Assembly (NCBI RefSeq): GCF_008831285.2
Contig: NC_045138.2
Coordinates: forward strand, 26,073,934-26,137,933
Length of the DNA stretch: 64,000 bases
Direction: 5' to 3'
Source of the DNA: Nymphaea colorata
Lineage: Eukaryota > Streptophyta > Magnoliopsida > Nymphaeales > Nymphaeaceae
Position numbers and translations under genes: made by a program. The notes under the pieces are model-generated. The model worked only from the letters and a program-made list of their open reading frames with translations. It did no database searches and was not told the DNA's origin. Positions 1 to 23,035 of the stretch are shown here, piece after piece. Numbering within the stretch: the stretch's first letter is position 1; every line of letters starts with the position of its first letter.

Positions 1-123
1 CTCCCTCCTTCCTTCCCTCCCACTCTGTCCCTGATCACTTTACTCATACACCTCCACCTGTGGAAGCTTTGGCAAGGAAGGTCAGAAAGGCATCCAGAAA
101 AACGAGAGAGAGCACCATATATC

Positions 124-2222
124 ATGATGGCTCTGGAGGCTTCACCGGAAGCGCGACCAGTCTTGCAGCCTGCATGTAATCGAGTCCCAAACTTGGAGAA
201 CCATCGGAAGGTTGTGAAGAAACAGCCACAATCAAAGCCACCTTCGTCTTCACCGGCACCACCTTCTGCTGCTAGTCTAACCTTCCCTTCAAAAACTGTA
301 CTCCCAAAATCATCACCGTGCAAACCTGCCACCAAGCCTTCCCCACCATTATCCCCCAAATGCAGCAAGCCTTTGGCTTCCTTGGCGGTCCTCAAGCGCG
401 CCAGCGCCGGCGACCCTCGCAGCCTTAACTCCAGCATCGACAAGCAGAGCTGCAGCTACACCCCCATCTACTCTGCCAACAACAGCGGTTCCTCTTATGC
501 CTCTCCTCCTTCTGCTGCTAGTACTTGCACAAGCGGCATTACTTCTTTGAAACTGTCATCCTCTTCGCCGCGTCTTGTGAGAGGTAGGAAGAAGTCGAAG
601 AGTACTGCAGACGCACTCTGCGACTTTTCTTCCATATTGCTCAAGTCGCCTGGCAGCATAGCTGCTGCAAGAAGGGAGCAAGTCAGCCTTCTTCAGGCAC
701 AGAGGAAGCAAAAAATTGCTCACTATGGGAGGACGCCCAAGGCTGGAGTGAAACCCTTGCAGGAGGAACCTCTAACGCCCACCAGTGAAGCACAGGAGCA
801 CAAGAAATGCAATTTTATCACTCCCAATTCAGGTTTGCCCTTTTCTCCTTTCCGCCTATATATGTATATGTATAAAAAGTTCAATGAAATTAAGGGGCTA
901 ATTTCCAAATTTCGATTGTTTCTGCAGATCCCATCTATGTCAGGTACCATGATGAGGAATGGGGAGTCCCTGTTCATGATGACAAGTATGTTGGTTAGCA
1001 CTTTCTTTTTCCAGTTCATAATTTTATGTCAGAGTCCTGTTCCTCGGTCTGCTTGTGGTTGATCGTTATTGAAATGGGATAATTGGGATGTGGTGTTACA
1101 GGATGTTGTTTGAGTTGCTGGTTTTGGCGGGTGCTCAAGTGAAAATGGATTGGACTACCATCTTGAAGATGCGTGTTGCTTTCAGGTATATATATCATCA
1201 TCAATCTTGTATTCTCCATCGAAAGCCTTGTACAGGGAGTCGTCGCCTTCTTGTCTTTCCTACATTCAACCCTCCCTTCCTGAACATATTTCGTTTTTCT
1301 CCTTCCTCTCTCTTTTTTTCAAACTTTTCTTTTTATTCTGAGGATTTGTCTTTTGCAGGGAAGCTTTTGATGGTTTTGATGCTGAGTTGATTGCTAAATT
1401 CAGTGAGAAAAAGATTGCGTCCGTAAGTACTCAGCTTAGCATCGATGCGAGCATAATCCGTGGTGTTGTTGACAACTCCAAAAGGGTGATTGAGGTACGA
1501 TCTAGCTTCTTCCATTCTTCTAATCACCTGTCCATTAAGAGACTGGTCTGCTTGGAAAAGCATGACTGGTTTTAGTTGTCACTGGCCTTAGCATATTCTC
1601 ATAACTGTCCTTTCTTAGAAGTGATGCTATCATTATGATGGCTATTAATTCACATGAAACTCGCTTATGAAAGCGAGGAGAAGATTAATTGGTATGTCAT
1701 TCACTACCTTTTACTAAGATTTGTGTCTGCTCAAGGAAGATGGAATCATACTCTCCATTCTTGCTGCTCACTCACCAAAAAAGACTTGTTGTGCATGAGC
1801 TCACATGCACTAATGTCTGATTCAGTTACAAGCTAGATCATCAATCGCTGTTCTTATCTTCTCAGCTGATACGGTTAAGGTCATTCTATTCTTGTCTCAT
1901 TTAGGTTTCTGTTTGTTCCTTTTGCTTGATGACAATGCAGATAAAAAAGGTATTTGGTTCGTTGGATAACTATATATGGGGATTTGTAAATCACAAGCCA
2001 ATGTGCCCAGAGTACAGGTCCTGCAGGAAGATCCCTGTGAAGACATCCAAATCGGAGGGCATAAGCAAGGACATGGTGAAGAGGAACTTCAGAAACGTGG
2101 GTCCTACTGTCGTCCATTCATTCATGCAAGCAGCTGGCCTCACCAATGACCATCTTGTAACTTGCCCACGCCATGACCACTGCACCTCGTTGGCAACTCC
2201 CTTCATGTCATCATCTCAATAA
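124..2222 (+). CDS. DNA-3-methyladenine glycosylase I (TAG family), 5 exons, 422 aa
   Basis: Exons by GT-AG and frame: 124-832, 928-985, 1102-1185, 1359-1494, 1941-2222; the spliced frame is open for 422 residues. The first ~220 residues are a low-complexity Ser/Pro/Lys-rich extension typical of plant members, with no catalytic motif. The TAG domain runs from about 229 to 405: KKCNFITPNS, then DPIYVRYHDEEWGVP, MDWTTIL, RGVVDNSKR, FVNHKP and a C-terminal NDHLVTC. The four zinc ligands of E. coli TAG map to C229, H244, H400 and C404, with the same H-x3-C spacing, so the zinc snap is intact. The family excises 3-methyladenine and related alkylated bases in base-excision repair; nuclear location is inferred from the basic N-terminus. 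Where E. coli TAG has the base-pocket Glu (L-E-G), this protein reads L-A-G; from memory this is usual in plant paralogues. Bases 1-123 are a CT-rich 5' UTR. Very sure of family and exons; substrate range is inferred. Confidence 0.93.
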
Positions 2223-5203
2223 CCCTCAAACTCTTTAAGAAAAGGAAAAGGAAGCAGAAATATAGAAACAAAAGGAATATATAGATATATACTTTGAGTA
2301 ACTTGTGAGTAATTTCTAACTAGATTGTGACTAGTGTTCTTTCTTCTCTCTGTAAGACGACGATGTTAATCTAAGAAGGTATCTGTATCTGTGCTTGTTA
2401 GTTGATGTGAAGTTATGATTGATTTAAGGGTGAATGAATGGAATCAAAGACATGAGAAGTGGGGAGGTGTTGGAAAGGAGAAAAGAAAAGAAAAGGTGGG
2501 ATGTTTTGGAGAAGAGCATGTGCGTTGCCAGGCAATCCATGTGTGTGATGTCAGTTGCACTCCGTTGGCTTTTTGAGCTCTCCATGTGACTATGGCCCAC
2601 GACTCCTTCCTTTTACAGGCTGTGCCCAAGCTAGGAGGACCACGGCACACATGTTGGGTCTTTCTCTTCTTTGTTTATCTATGGCCTCATCCCACTTGCC
2701 AGTATTGCTAATTCATTCTCTATTCTAACCCTTTTTTTAAGGCATCACTGCCACTTCAGTGTACACTTTGCGTCATGTGGGTTTGTTGTTTTTTGTGTGC
2801 TGCCCATGATAAGTTGTATCATGACACCTGTGTATTCTATTCTATTAAATGGCAAATAGCTTTTTCTTCTTTAGTTTTAAATGTTCAATTCTCCCTCTCT
2901 CTCATGACACCTCTGTAATCTATTCTCTTTGTCCAACAGCTTTTTAATTTGTTTACTTTAATTTTAAATGTTCAAGTCTCTCTCTCTCTCTCCCCCTCTC
3001 TCTCTTTGGTTCTTCGTGCGCTGCCCATGGATAAAAGTTACATCATGACTAATGAGATCTATGTAGTTTGTTCGATTAAATGGGACACAGCTTTTTGAAC
3101 TGTTCACTGTAATTTTAAATCTCTCTCTTTCTCCTCTCTCTCATGTGCTCTACTGCCTTACGAAGTGGGAATCTGACAACGATGACACCATTGTGGACAA
3201 CTACCTGTAGTATGTGGTTAGTTTCAGGTTCAATGGAAGAAATGGAGGACCTACGAACATTTCAATAACTAGTAGATTGAAATCTTACTACGAGAGTAGC
3301 ACCACGAGATAATTTAACATTCGAACTGATGGGCACACACACTCCCTCTCTCTGTTTCTGAAAATCTGTTTGCTTCTGAGCATTTAAAGCTTACGGTCAC
3401 GAGTAACTCAAAAGACAACAGGTTACTTCTGCGGTTTTGTATCCAAGTCCATGATACATACAAGAACTCGGACAGTACCATGCCTGGTCGTCTTCTTTTG
3501 CCTTCGCCACTGAAAGACAAAAGCTAGAGACGAAGAGAGAAAGAGAGAGAGATTTTAAGAAGCCCGTAGGTAAGAACAAAAAAAAATGGTAATCTAAAAT
3601 GGGATGCGAGATGAGAATATGAAACCAACGGAGGAGAGGCCATGATCCATCACGTGAAATTGCATCAGTGGATGTTAAAACGCTCTGAACAGCACATTTG
3701 GCCTGCATTTTCAGTCCCCATCTCCACTAGTTGGTAAGAAGGGGAAGAGGTTCGATCAGAGGTTCACGAGATCGAGACGACCGCAGCCCCATAAATAACG
3801 CATTTATTCAGGGGGTAAAAAGGAAGGGACGTTGACTGGTTGTTGGTTTATTTTGACGAGATCTTTACGGAAGGAAGCTTAGATTCTCAATTCTTTCCGA
3901 GTGGTGGTGTTAAACTTGGCTTTTAAGCCGGACCCTTATAGAAGAAAAAATTTGAATGACGGGCCTCATCAAATCTAGATTCTGAATTTTTATAAGTGTG
4001 AACAAATAAAACAATAAGACTACAACCAATGGATTGCAAGATACGAATTTAAACAAGAACTCTTCCGGTCTGTTTAGTTAAATTCTTCCGGTTATTCAAA
4101 CTTCCAAGTTCCGACCACTTTCAGTGTTCCTTCTCAGTAATCCCAACTCTTATTCAGAAGCACCAATTAGCAGATCATCTTTAATTGGTAATAAGTTTCT
4201 TCTATCTGGTAACAAGTATATCAAATGCCCATCCATTTTTCCTCCATGAGTTAATTCCAAGAAAACCCAACACTGAAAACCTGTAGGGAGCTGCAGAAAA
4301 GCCCTCGAGACATACATACTTGCCATGGCATTGGCTTGCATCAGGTGTGACACCCATTAGACTGCACATTAATGGCTGTCCGCATCACCTTGACACAGTC
4401 AAGGCCCATCCCATTATGCATGTCAACCTCTTTGGGCCTGCTCAACGTCCATTTTTGCAGTAAAGAACAACACCATTACTGTTTCAGAACTTTTGCACGA
4501 GACGGGCGTCAAAAGCATGGAGTGAAAATTTGAAAAGTTAGGTTGGTGGTAGTGATTTTGGAGTAGGAAGCCCTGCATCTTGATGTTGGCGAGGACCGTG
4601 GGCGACACGTATGAGACAAGTACAGAATTAGGCAACTCCATCATGTAAAGATTAGATAGAAAGCCTTAACGTATTGCGATTCACATGCCACGCAAACCCG
4701 GTGAACGTAGAGTGGGCCTACCAGCACTATCGCATGTTTTAAGCATGAGATGTGCACAGTGGTTAACCTCCCTGTGACTTTGTCGATATAAATTTCCAGT
4801 CTCCAGAAATTTTTCTTGAAGGTTTCCTATCCTTTTAAAGATTTCTCAACATGATTTTAAATAAGAAACACCAAACAGAGTAGGTGAAAAAGAAAAAAAA
4901 AAGTGAAAATAATCAGTCGAATTATTTGAACAATATATATATATATATATAAGAAAATAAAAGACAGCTGACTGCCTTTGTGGCAGGATGATTTTCTTTT
5001 TATTTTATATCAATAAAAATTGTTACAAAAGGTGCATCCTGTCACTAAAAACAGTGCCCACGCAAGTGTTATTAAACAGGTTACCAGACTCTTTATATAT
5101 CAAACTTTGATAGAAATTATTTATGCTGTCGATTCGAAGAAGATTAGACAACGGAAGATTAATTTGCACATACAGACGCTATGTTGTTCTTTTACAAAAT
5201 GTT

Positions 5204-5362
5204 AAATAACCTCACATGAAGAGATAGAGAGGGAGGGATATATCTAACTATTCTAATAGTTCTGACTTCTTAGTCTAAAAAAAATTCTAAAATAACCTCA
5301 TATGAAGAGATAGAGAGGGAGGAATGTATCTAACTATTCTAATATCTCTGACTTCTTAGTCT
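5204..5362. repeat. Two-copy tandem direct repeat, 86-bp period
   Basis: Copy 1 spans about 5204-5276 and copy 2 about 5290-5362, offset exactly 86 bp. Both carry ATAACCTCAYATGAAGAGA, then a GA-rich stretch, CTAACTATTCTAATA and CTGACTTCTTAGTCT, with only a few substitutions. A short A-rich spacer separates them. It looks like a recent local duplication, with no coding content. Confidence 0.85.
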
Positions 5363-6327
5363 ATTTCTTGCACCTACTTTCTTTATTAAGTGTGACTTAA
5401 TATGAGGAGAGTTGAAGAGATAGAAAAATTGACAAGTCAAATCGCTCGAACTAAATATAAATATATTTCTAAGACACATGTTTAACTTAAGTATCTGTGA
5501 TTATGTGACAGCTACATGATTCTCGAAATGCTTTAAAGACTTAAGAAGCATGCAATAATAAGTACTTCAAAAGTAAAACGTTCAGATAAACATATTACGA
5601 ACAAAATTGTTCATAGTATTAGAAAGGACTTCTAAGCAACACAAACTCTTCAGTACCCAAAAGAAAATGGTTGTATTTTTTATTGTCCAAAAATGGCCTT
5701 CGTCCATCTTTAAGTTGGAGGAGAGATAGAAAGAGTTCTGAAACAATTGTCCAAATCTGAATAAAGTCAGAATTGGAAAACCTGAACATATTACGTCTTC
5801 AGATCTTGTATGTACAGTTAGATCCGAACGGAATATCCAGAATTTCTCCGATCTGATTCCGGTGGGAGACCAAGCAAATTAAATACGAGAAAGCATGGTG
5901 ATTGTCACTGATAGGGCCATCAATGGCCTGGTGCAGGCAAGGGAAGGACAGCATTTATCAGGAACCTGTAAAGCTTCCTTTTACAATTGATATTTTTGGA
6001 TATAGATGACTTCACTATCACAATTAAAGGTGTTAGGCACTGATCTGCCAAACGTCTTTCAGAAGCAGAGAGCCGGCTTCGCTGAGAATTCGAATTCTGT
6101 GACACCTGGAAGCTCTTTGCTGAGATATGGAACAAGACATGAGGAAGAAGATCTAAACCCTGTCCCCTGGATTGTGATGGGGGGAAGCTCTTACTAAAAA
6201 AATCTTACTTAGTTCATGATCGATTTCAATCGAGTTATTTTTAAAGAAAAAATATACCACGCTTGTGATTTTTATTTTTTATTTTTTATTTTTAATCTAA
6301 TGGGATACATGGAACCATGGTTCCGGA

Positions 6328-6521
6328 CAGGAGCGGAGCCAGGGGGACCTGGCAGGAGCCATGGTTCCCTGAGATTTTTGGGGAAAAAAGCTTGATATAG
6401 TTTTCAAAAAAGTCTAGTCTGGCTCTTACAAAATTTTTGAAAAATATAGTTCGACCGCTGTAAAAATTTTGAAAAATATAGTTAGATCCCCAACGAGAAA
6501 AGTTTATTGGCTCTGCCCCTA
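6328..6521. mobile_element. hAT-like MITE, CGGAGCCA-terminal family (old copy)
   Basis: About 194 bp bounded by imperfect inverted termini: left CAGGAGCGGAGCCA, right TGGCTCTGCCCCTA. The interior is AT-rich with two near-identical TTTTGAAAAATATAGTT segments. Length and termini match the better preserved copy at 18368-18563. The 8-bp flanks agree at only 4 of 8 positions, so the target-site duplication has decayed or was never perfect. There is no coding capacity, so it is a non-autonomous element. Confidence 0.65.
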
Positions 6522-8960
6522 GTCTTAGAAGTTGACTGAATTTTACATTACATACGATTTGCAAGCTAAAATTTTGTAATTTGAACAGTTTTGTAGTCAT
6601 CCATGTTACCATTTATTGAAACTTCTTTCTGATTATACATTAAAACTTTAAAGGATGTTTGGTTCACTGACAAAGTTAGAAAAAATTATAAAAGTATGCC
6701 CAAAGTTTTCGTAAATAACAAATCATTTCTCAACTTCTAAAAGTTCACACATAAGCACTCAACTTTTGAGGCAGATTCCCAAGGAGTCGCTTACATGTTG
6801 ATAAAGAATGTTAAGTTTGATATGGAAAGTAATAAAAATACCTCTTTTAAAGATAACAAAAGCACCTCTTTTAAAGACAAAAAACATTTTTCATCAGCCA
6901 AGGGAGAGTGCTTTTTTATGATAAGTATTTTTTTTTTGTCATTTCATATCAAACAGTAATGGTTTATGTCATTACTCTTTAGGCAACTAATTCATAAGTT
7001 CTCTCAAAAGTTTAGTTTTGTTAATTTTTAAAAGTTAAGCAGCCAGTTGTTTTATTCGTTCAAATGCTAGGCCTTTTTATAATTTTTTCAAAAACTTGTC
7101 AATGCATTACTTTGAGTGGTATCCCATACGGTTCCGTCAAGCTTTGCTCCTTATCCTTACTTTTTAATTGTCGTTGCATTAAAGAGGTACATCCTGTGCT
7201 TTTTAAGAGGGTCAGACCATTGGGGCCCTCTGTTTCTAATCTTTCTTTTTCCAAGAAAATTGAAAGTTGTCCAGGATGCCATGTCTTGTATGTGCATAAC
7301 TAGAGGCTGATCTCTCCCTGAGATTAAAAAAAGATCATCGCAATCAAAACATGCCTTTAAGGTTGAAACAAACCATGAGTTAAAGAAAGTTGTGAATCTC
7401 TTGGATTAACTCTGCATGGATGGTTGAAGAATTTAAATCTTTAACACAACATAGACTGATGGCTCAATTTAATTGCAGCGTCTTTAGAGCAAAATTTAAC
7501 ATTCATGTTCTAAAGTCTTGGTACAGTAGCTATGATCTCAGGATACGACTAAAATTTGGATGCTGCTCGTGAGGTTAAGATCACGATGACTTGCAAATCT
7601 GAGAACCGGGTGGAAAAATCGTCTTTTCTGTAGTACATTTTCTCAGAAGAATAGTTTTGGACATCATGAAACGGTCGTAATTGTTTGTCAAATTCTATTC
7701 AAAAGGAAGAAATTTAATGGACAAATTGCTTGGGCATCAAGAAGAATGGAAGACGTTGGCAACTTGGCATGATCTCAAAAACTTGTTTTTGAGACTAATT
7801 CCACTTAAACTCTAGTGGGTATCTTTGATTGCATGCTTCGGCCAAATGAATGTTATGGGACATTCATTTGACCAAGCTAGACATTGCTTGGAAAGCATGT
7901 AGAAGCAATCGAAGCGAAGGCAGACGAGAGGTTTTTCCACTTGCAAGAGTGCACTGTCCTTGGTCAAACATAGAACAAATGAACCCAGAAACAATAGATT
8001 TTTTTTAAATTGTGGAATGCTGGCAGGCCGTTCTCATGCATATGCATTAATTTGGCAGTCCAAATCTCGATGAATGCGGAGGCTACTGGTATGATTTCAC
8101 TTGAACGGAAGTTTGGGCAGAAGGAGTGCTCAGTGTCGAATACCGCGATGGTCAGCTGCTTTAATCAAGAAATTAATTGGCAATTTAGCTTTCGTAGGGG
8201 CTTCTTCTGAAGTGACTCTTCGGCTTGATTTGCTTGGCAAGTTATAAAAATATTTAGAAGAACTACATCTACATGTCCTAATGAATTCCCATGGCCTTGT
8301 TTTATTAATTAGTTATCTTAATAAAAAAAAAAAAGCACCAGCCTAGGTATAAATTTTGAAAGAGAATTTTCCAATAGTACGACAGCTTAGGCTTGAATTT
8401 CTTGCTTTTAACAGACTCAGGCCCTTTAATTGCCTATAAAAGAGGCAGTAAAATGAAAAGAATTTCAAATGAAAGCAGATTCTCTCAACACTACCAAGAG
8501 GTGGTGCCTTTTTTATAAAAACTTTCAGTTTTAAATATGCAACGCATCCCTGGTTTTTTATGCATAAAGTTGTTTTCTGACACATTGTTTACGAGATGCT
8601 CCTTTACATCGACTGCCAACATCTCTGACCAAAAATTGCATTGTTATTAAGGATTGCCGCAAGTTTAGTAAGTTGAAAATTGGAGATAGCCTATCAGTTT
8701 CCGGAACAGGATAGCTCAGGCATTCTAGCTCTGATTCTATCCATTTACATGTGGTTTCTAGTGCAGAATAAAGATCTAAAAATGACCTGGGTAACTACGT
8801 TTCTTTTCCACTTTGAGGCGATATATTTATCAGACAATAAAGGGGCTTTACAATATGTAGAAGCATTAATGCTAACAATGTCATGGTAACGGTAACATGC
8901 TTCATCCTTTGAAAAAATGGATGTGTATGAAAAAAGAAAAAAGAATTGGTTACATGTACA

Positions 8961-19639
<10,679 letters not shown>

Positions 19640-19640
19640 A

Positions 19641-22600
19641 CTGCAAAACTTTGCCTACATAACAATAAAAGAACCATTGGAATGGTTAAATGAAGGACTT
19701 TCGTGAATGCAAATACTAAACTACAGAATAGCACAGGGCTGCTGAACCAATTTTGTCTGCATCATGTCCCATATAGAGTAAAGAGGTGCAGAAGAAATTA
19801 TTTAATTGAATACCATACTACAGTGATAAAAAAAAGGCATGTGCATAACAAGCTACGGAACATCAGAAAGCCTTTAACGGGGTGTTTGATAACCTTGGAA
19901 TGAAATTCCACTCATTGGGTATACCCTCAAATCAAACGAGCGAAAATTTTTGGAAAAATCTCACTCATGTTATTTGTGAAGGCAAAGAAAAGGGGAAAAG
20001 AGCTAACCCTAAGAGGGTCCAACCTTGTTTCTTGAGAAGCACTTCCTGTTGTATGCAAGAGAGAATATTTTGTTAAAAAGATTTCTTGCCATCAAACACC
20101 ACCAAAGAAGATAATGGCATGACTAAAATCAACTGAATAGAAGATCCCCAATCACCAGTGATATGGGCAGTGAAGCCAAGTTGAATAAGCATATGTCAAT
20201 GACGAACGTCAACCCCATCCTTCAATAAGAGGAAGAGAGAAGAAAAAGACAACACTACCCAAAGATGTAGCAAATAAACAGGAAGCATATGAATCATCAC
20301 AATGTGATGGCATACAAGGTAAAAACTTGAGTATGAGAAATTAACAGAAGCAGGAGACTATGGAAAGAAAGGAGAGTGACAAAGCATTATCTACCTCCAA
20401 GCTTTGTAACATTATGAGTTCATAATGTGTGGCTTCAAGCAATTCAGTTTCTTTTTTCAAGAAACTAATGATATGGGGACACAGGTACACCTACCTGGCA
20501 TGCCTAGGTCTGGATCAGGGTCAAATCCAAATCTGATGGATCTGACCCACTTTCACAACCTTTCAAGCTTCCAGTCTCCAAACCCTAAACTCTCTTAACA
20601 CCTCTTCTTCCCTCTCCTCCACCAACACCAGCCTCCAATGACTACTAGCTACCTCTGGCAACTGGCACCTACATAGGTATGTGATGTTTTTTTTTCCTTT
20701 TCCTCTTTTCTTTACTTTTCTTACTTAAAATGTTTGTTAGGACTTCATTCAACCATTTCCAATTTCAACAAGTTTTTTTATGAGTTACAAGTCTTATCTT
20801 GGATTACTATTGCCTCCTTTTTCTCAAACACATATTTCTTGTGTCAACAAGATTTTAGTTTATTCATTATTTCAGTTTGTGTAATATATTATTTCTGATT
20901 TCTTTTTCTCCAACATATTGTTTCTAGTTTCAGTTTGTGCAATAGGTTAGTACAATAGTTTTGAATGAGTTCTTCATTGACATAATATGTAGAATATTTG
21001 TGATTTCATCGAGTTTGTGGAATATTTGAGCTGAATCATTCCCTCTAGCAAATCTGCCTGTAGCCATATCCTCTCAACTTTTACATATGCATCTCCGTTC
21101 CAGTTCTTATCTGTAGTATTTTATCATCATTTCTTAGTTGCTAAGACATCTTTCCATGGTCTCATGGACACGTTCTTCTAATCACAAAAATACTTGGTTA
21201 AACCAAGTAGACAATTAGCAACAAACATGGATATAGCATGGAATTGTAACATGAAAATCATGGGTTCTATCATCTATGCTTTACCCAATGCCAAGTCCAT
21301 GATTGATGTTGTATCACTTCTTACACTTTTAAATCTTAACAAGCTATACTGGGAGCAGTCAGTTTGCAATTATGAACAGAGCTATACAAATTGCATCCAC
21401 ATGCATTGTGCATACAGTCTACAAACTTTGCCATTAGAGTGAGGTTGCCATTAATTAATCATGAAATTTGAAAAGTATTCTTTAAGAGGGTGACAGAGAG
21501 AGCCATTTTCGCATATCTTGCCATCTAAATCTAACTAAGTTTGTAACTAGAAGATGCTAATAGTTCACTCATGTTGTTCCCTTACAATTAGTAAAATTGA
21601 AGGAAGAAGAGAACAAAAAGTCATTAGAGACTGAAGATTCCAGATGAAAAAGAATGTTTTCCATGTAGCGAGTGAGACATTCAGCTATGTTGTGCATTTG
21701 ATCTAAATTGAAGCCTTGAAAATTGAAATCACCAAGCAAACAACACCGATATCTTAATTATCCAGTTTCAGACTATCTACTCTTCAGAGGAAATAATTTG
21801 CTACAAGATTACATAGCCTAACTTATAACTGCACCTTCAACCAGATGGAGAAGAGTATGCAACCAAAAGTAGATGTATGACATCTATGCAGTACCCACCA
21901 TATTACAACAGAAACATGCAGGAACTCACTCAACAGCATACCAAGGAAGTCTATAATTCCTCAGTGTATCAACCTCATATCCACATGATGTGCTAAGAGC
22001 TTAGATGCACTGACCTCATGTCCACACAATGTAGTTTTGCTTTAAGCAACCACACAGTTTTTTTCATTTGAAACATACTAAGATGTATTGGCCTCGCATT
22101 CAAACAATCTAATGCTATAGAGGACATTGCATTAAGAACACAAACATATAATATGTCATATGGCTGTACAGGATTGATAATACACAAAAAATATGATTCC
22201 TCAATCCCTAAGAATAAGCCCAACTACCAAGATAACAAGAAGTAAGCAACAAGAAAGTACCTGAATACTCCCATCCCACTGAAGGAATCACATTAAGACT
22301 GAGCTAACTAAATTAATTAACACCCTCCCTTAGGCTGTCCCAACGCATGCAGGCCAGAAAATTAACTAATCGCATTACTCGTACGTTCAAGCCCCTAAAG
22401 ATTTTTCCGGAAGATGGACAAATCATCTCACAATCGAGCACCATATAACTATCCATTCTACACATGCTACGGACAGAACAAGCAAATTTAAGACAGTACC
22501 CAGCAATCAGAAACCAAAAAGCTCTACAAGTTTGCATCGTATAATGAACAGGTTGATGTACATTTCTGAGCCGAACAAGGTTAACTAAAAGGAAGCACCA

Positions 22601-22817
22601 AAGTCCTCAAGATAACTGAAAGACCTCATACCACTGAACCCAAACCCTACGGAGAAAAGACACCAAACAGGAGTTCGCCAACAAACAAGTGTGCCACATA
22701 CGATTCGCCCAAGCCAAATAAACAGTGACGGCAAACGAAATAGTAAAAGAAACCAAAAACCCTAACGCAATAGGGATTCTACCGAGACAATAATTGGGCA
22801 AGAAAGAAATTGCTCAC
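19641..22817 (-). other. 5'-UTR intron of the chromatin remodeller
   Basis: On the minus strand the donor follows GAATGAG (GTGAGC, from 22817) and the acceptor TTTTGCAG ends at 19641, one base before the exon carrying ATG 19639. The 3.2-kb intron has no convincing gene. It holds a MITE candidate at 19881-20100 and otherwise AT-rich sequence. Long 5'-UTR introns are common in plant genes and often enhance expression; that role here is inference. Confidence 0.7.
19879..20102. mobile_element. MITE candidate with GGTGTTTGAT inverted termini
   Basis: Perfect 10-bp inverted termini: GGTGTTTGAT at 19881-19890 and ATCAAACACC at 20091-20100, about 220 bp apart. The terminus resembles the GGGGTGTTTGGT ends of Tourist/Harbinger-like or some hAT MITEs. 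I could not define a clean target-site duplication. A related right end and similar interior occur near 27165-27391, which supports a repeated element. No coding capacity. Confidence 0.5.
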
Positions 22818-23035
22818 CTCATTCGACTCCTTTTGCTCCAGTGAGTAAAACAGAGAGAGAAATAGGGGAAAGAGAGATCGGAAGGCCAAAAACCAACAAC
22901 ACCAGAGCGCCCCCCAGAGGGGAAGAGGGGTTCAGGGTTGAGGAAAAAGGCAGGAGGTAGGGCAGCAAAAAGCGCGGAGAAAGGCGGAGAGTATGAGCGA
23001 AGGAACGAACGAACGAATGAGTGAAATCGATGAAT
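22818..23035 (-). promoter_or_regulatory. Noncoding first exon and proximal promoter of the remodeller
   Basis: The region ends at a strong donor (GAG|GTGAGC at 22818/22817) joining the exon that starts at 19640. A TATA-like stretch (TATTTATTTATATTC on the minus strand, about 23029-23045) lies upstream of a CT/GA-rich segment typical of plant 5' UTRs. The exon end carries an ATG at 22822 that becomes in frame with the main start after splicing (Met-Ser-Met-Lys). The upstream limit is approximate and would need 5' transcript ends. Confidence 0.55.

Larger units (their letters stand above)
2223..8960. other. Gene-free interval between two convergent 3' ends
   Basis: It starts with the 3' UTR of the glycosylase gene and ends with that of the chromatin remodeller. 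In between I see AT-rich DNA, CT-rich microsatellites near 2900-3150, a (TA)n run near 4932-4952, an 86-bp tandem duplication (5204-5362) and one old hAT-like MITE (6328-6521). Short open frames here show no family motif, no splice-consistent extension and ordinary intergenic composition. No tRNA or rRNA was recognised. Confidence 0.6.
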
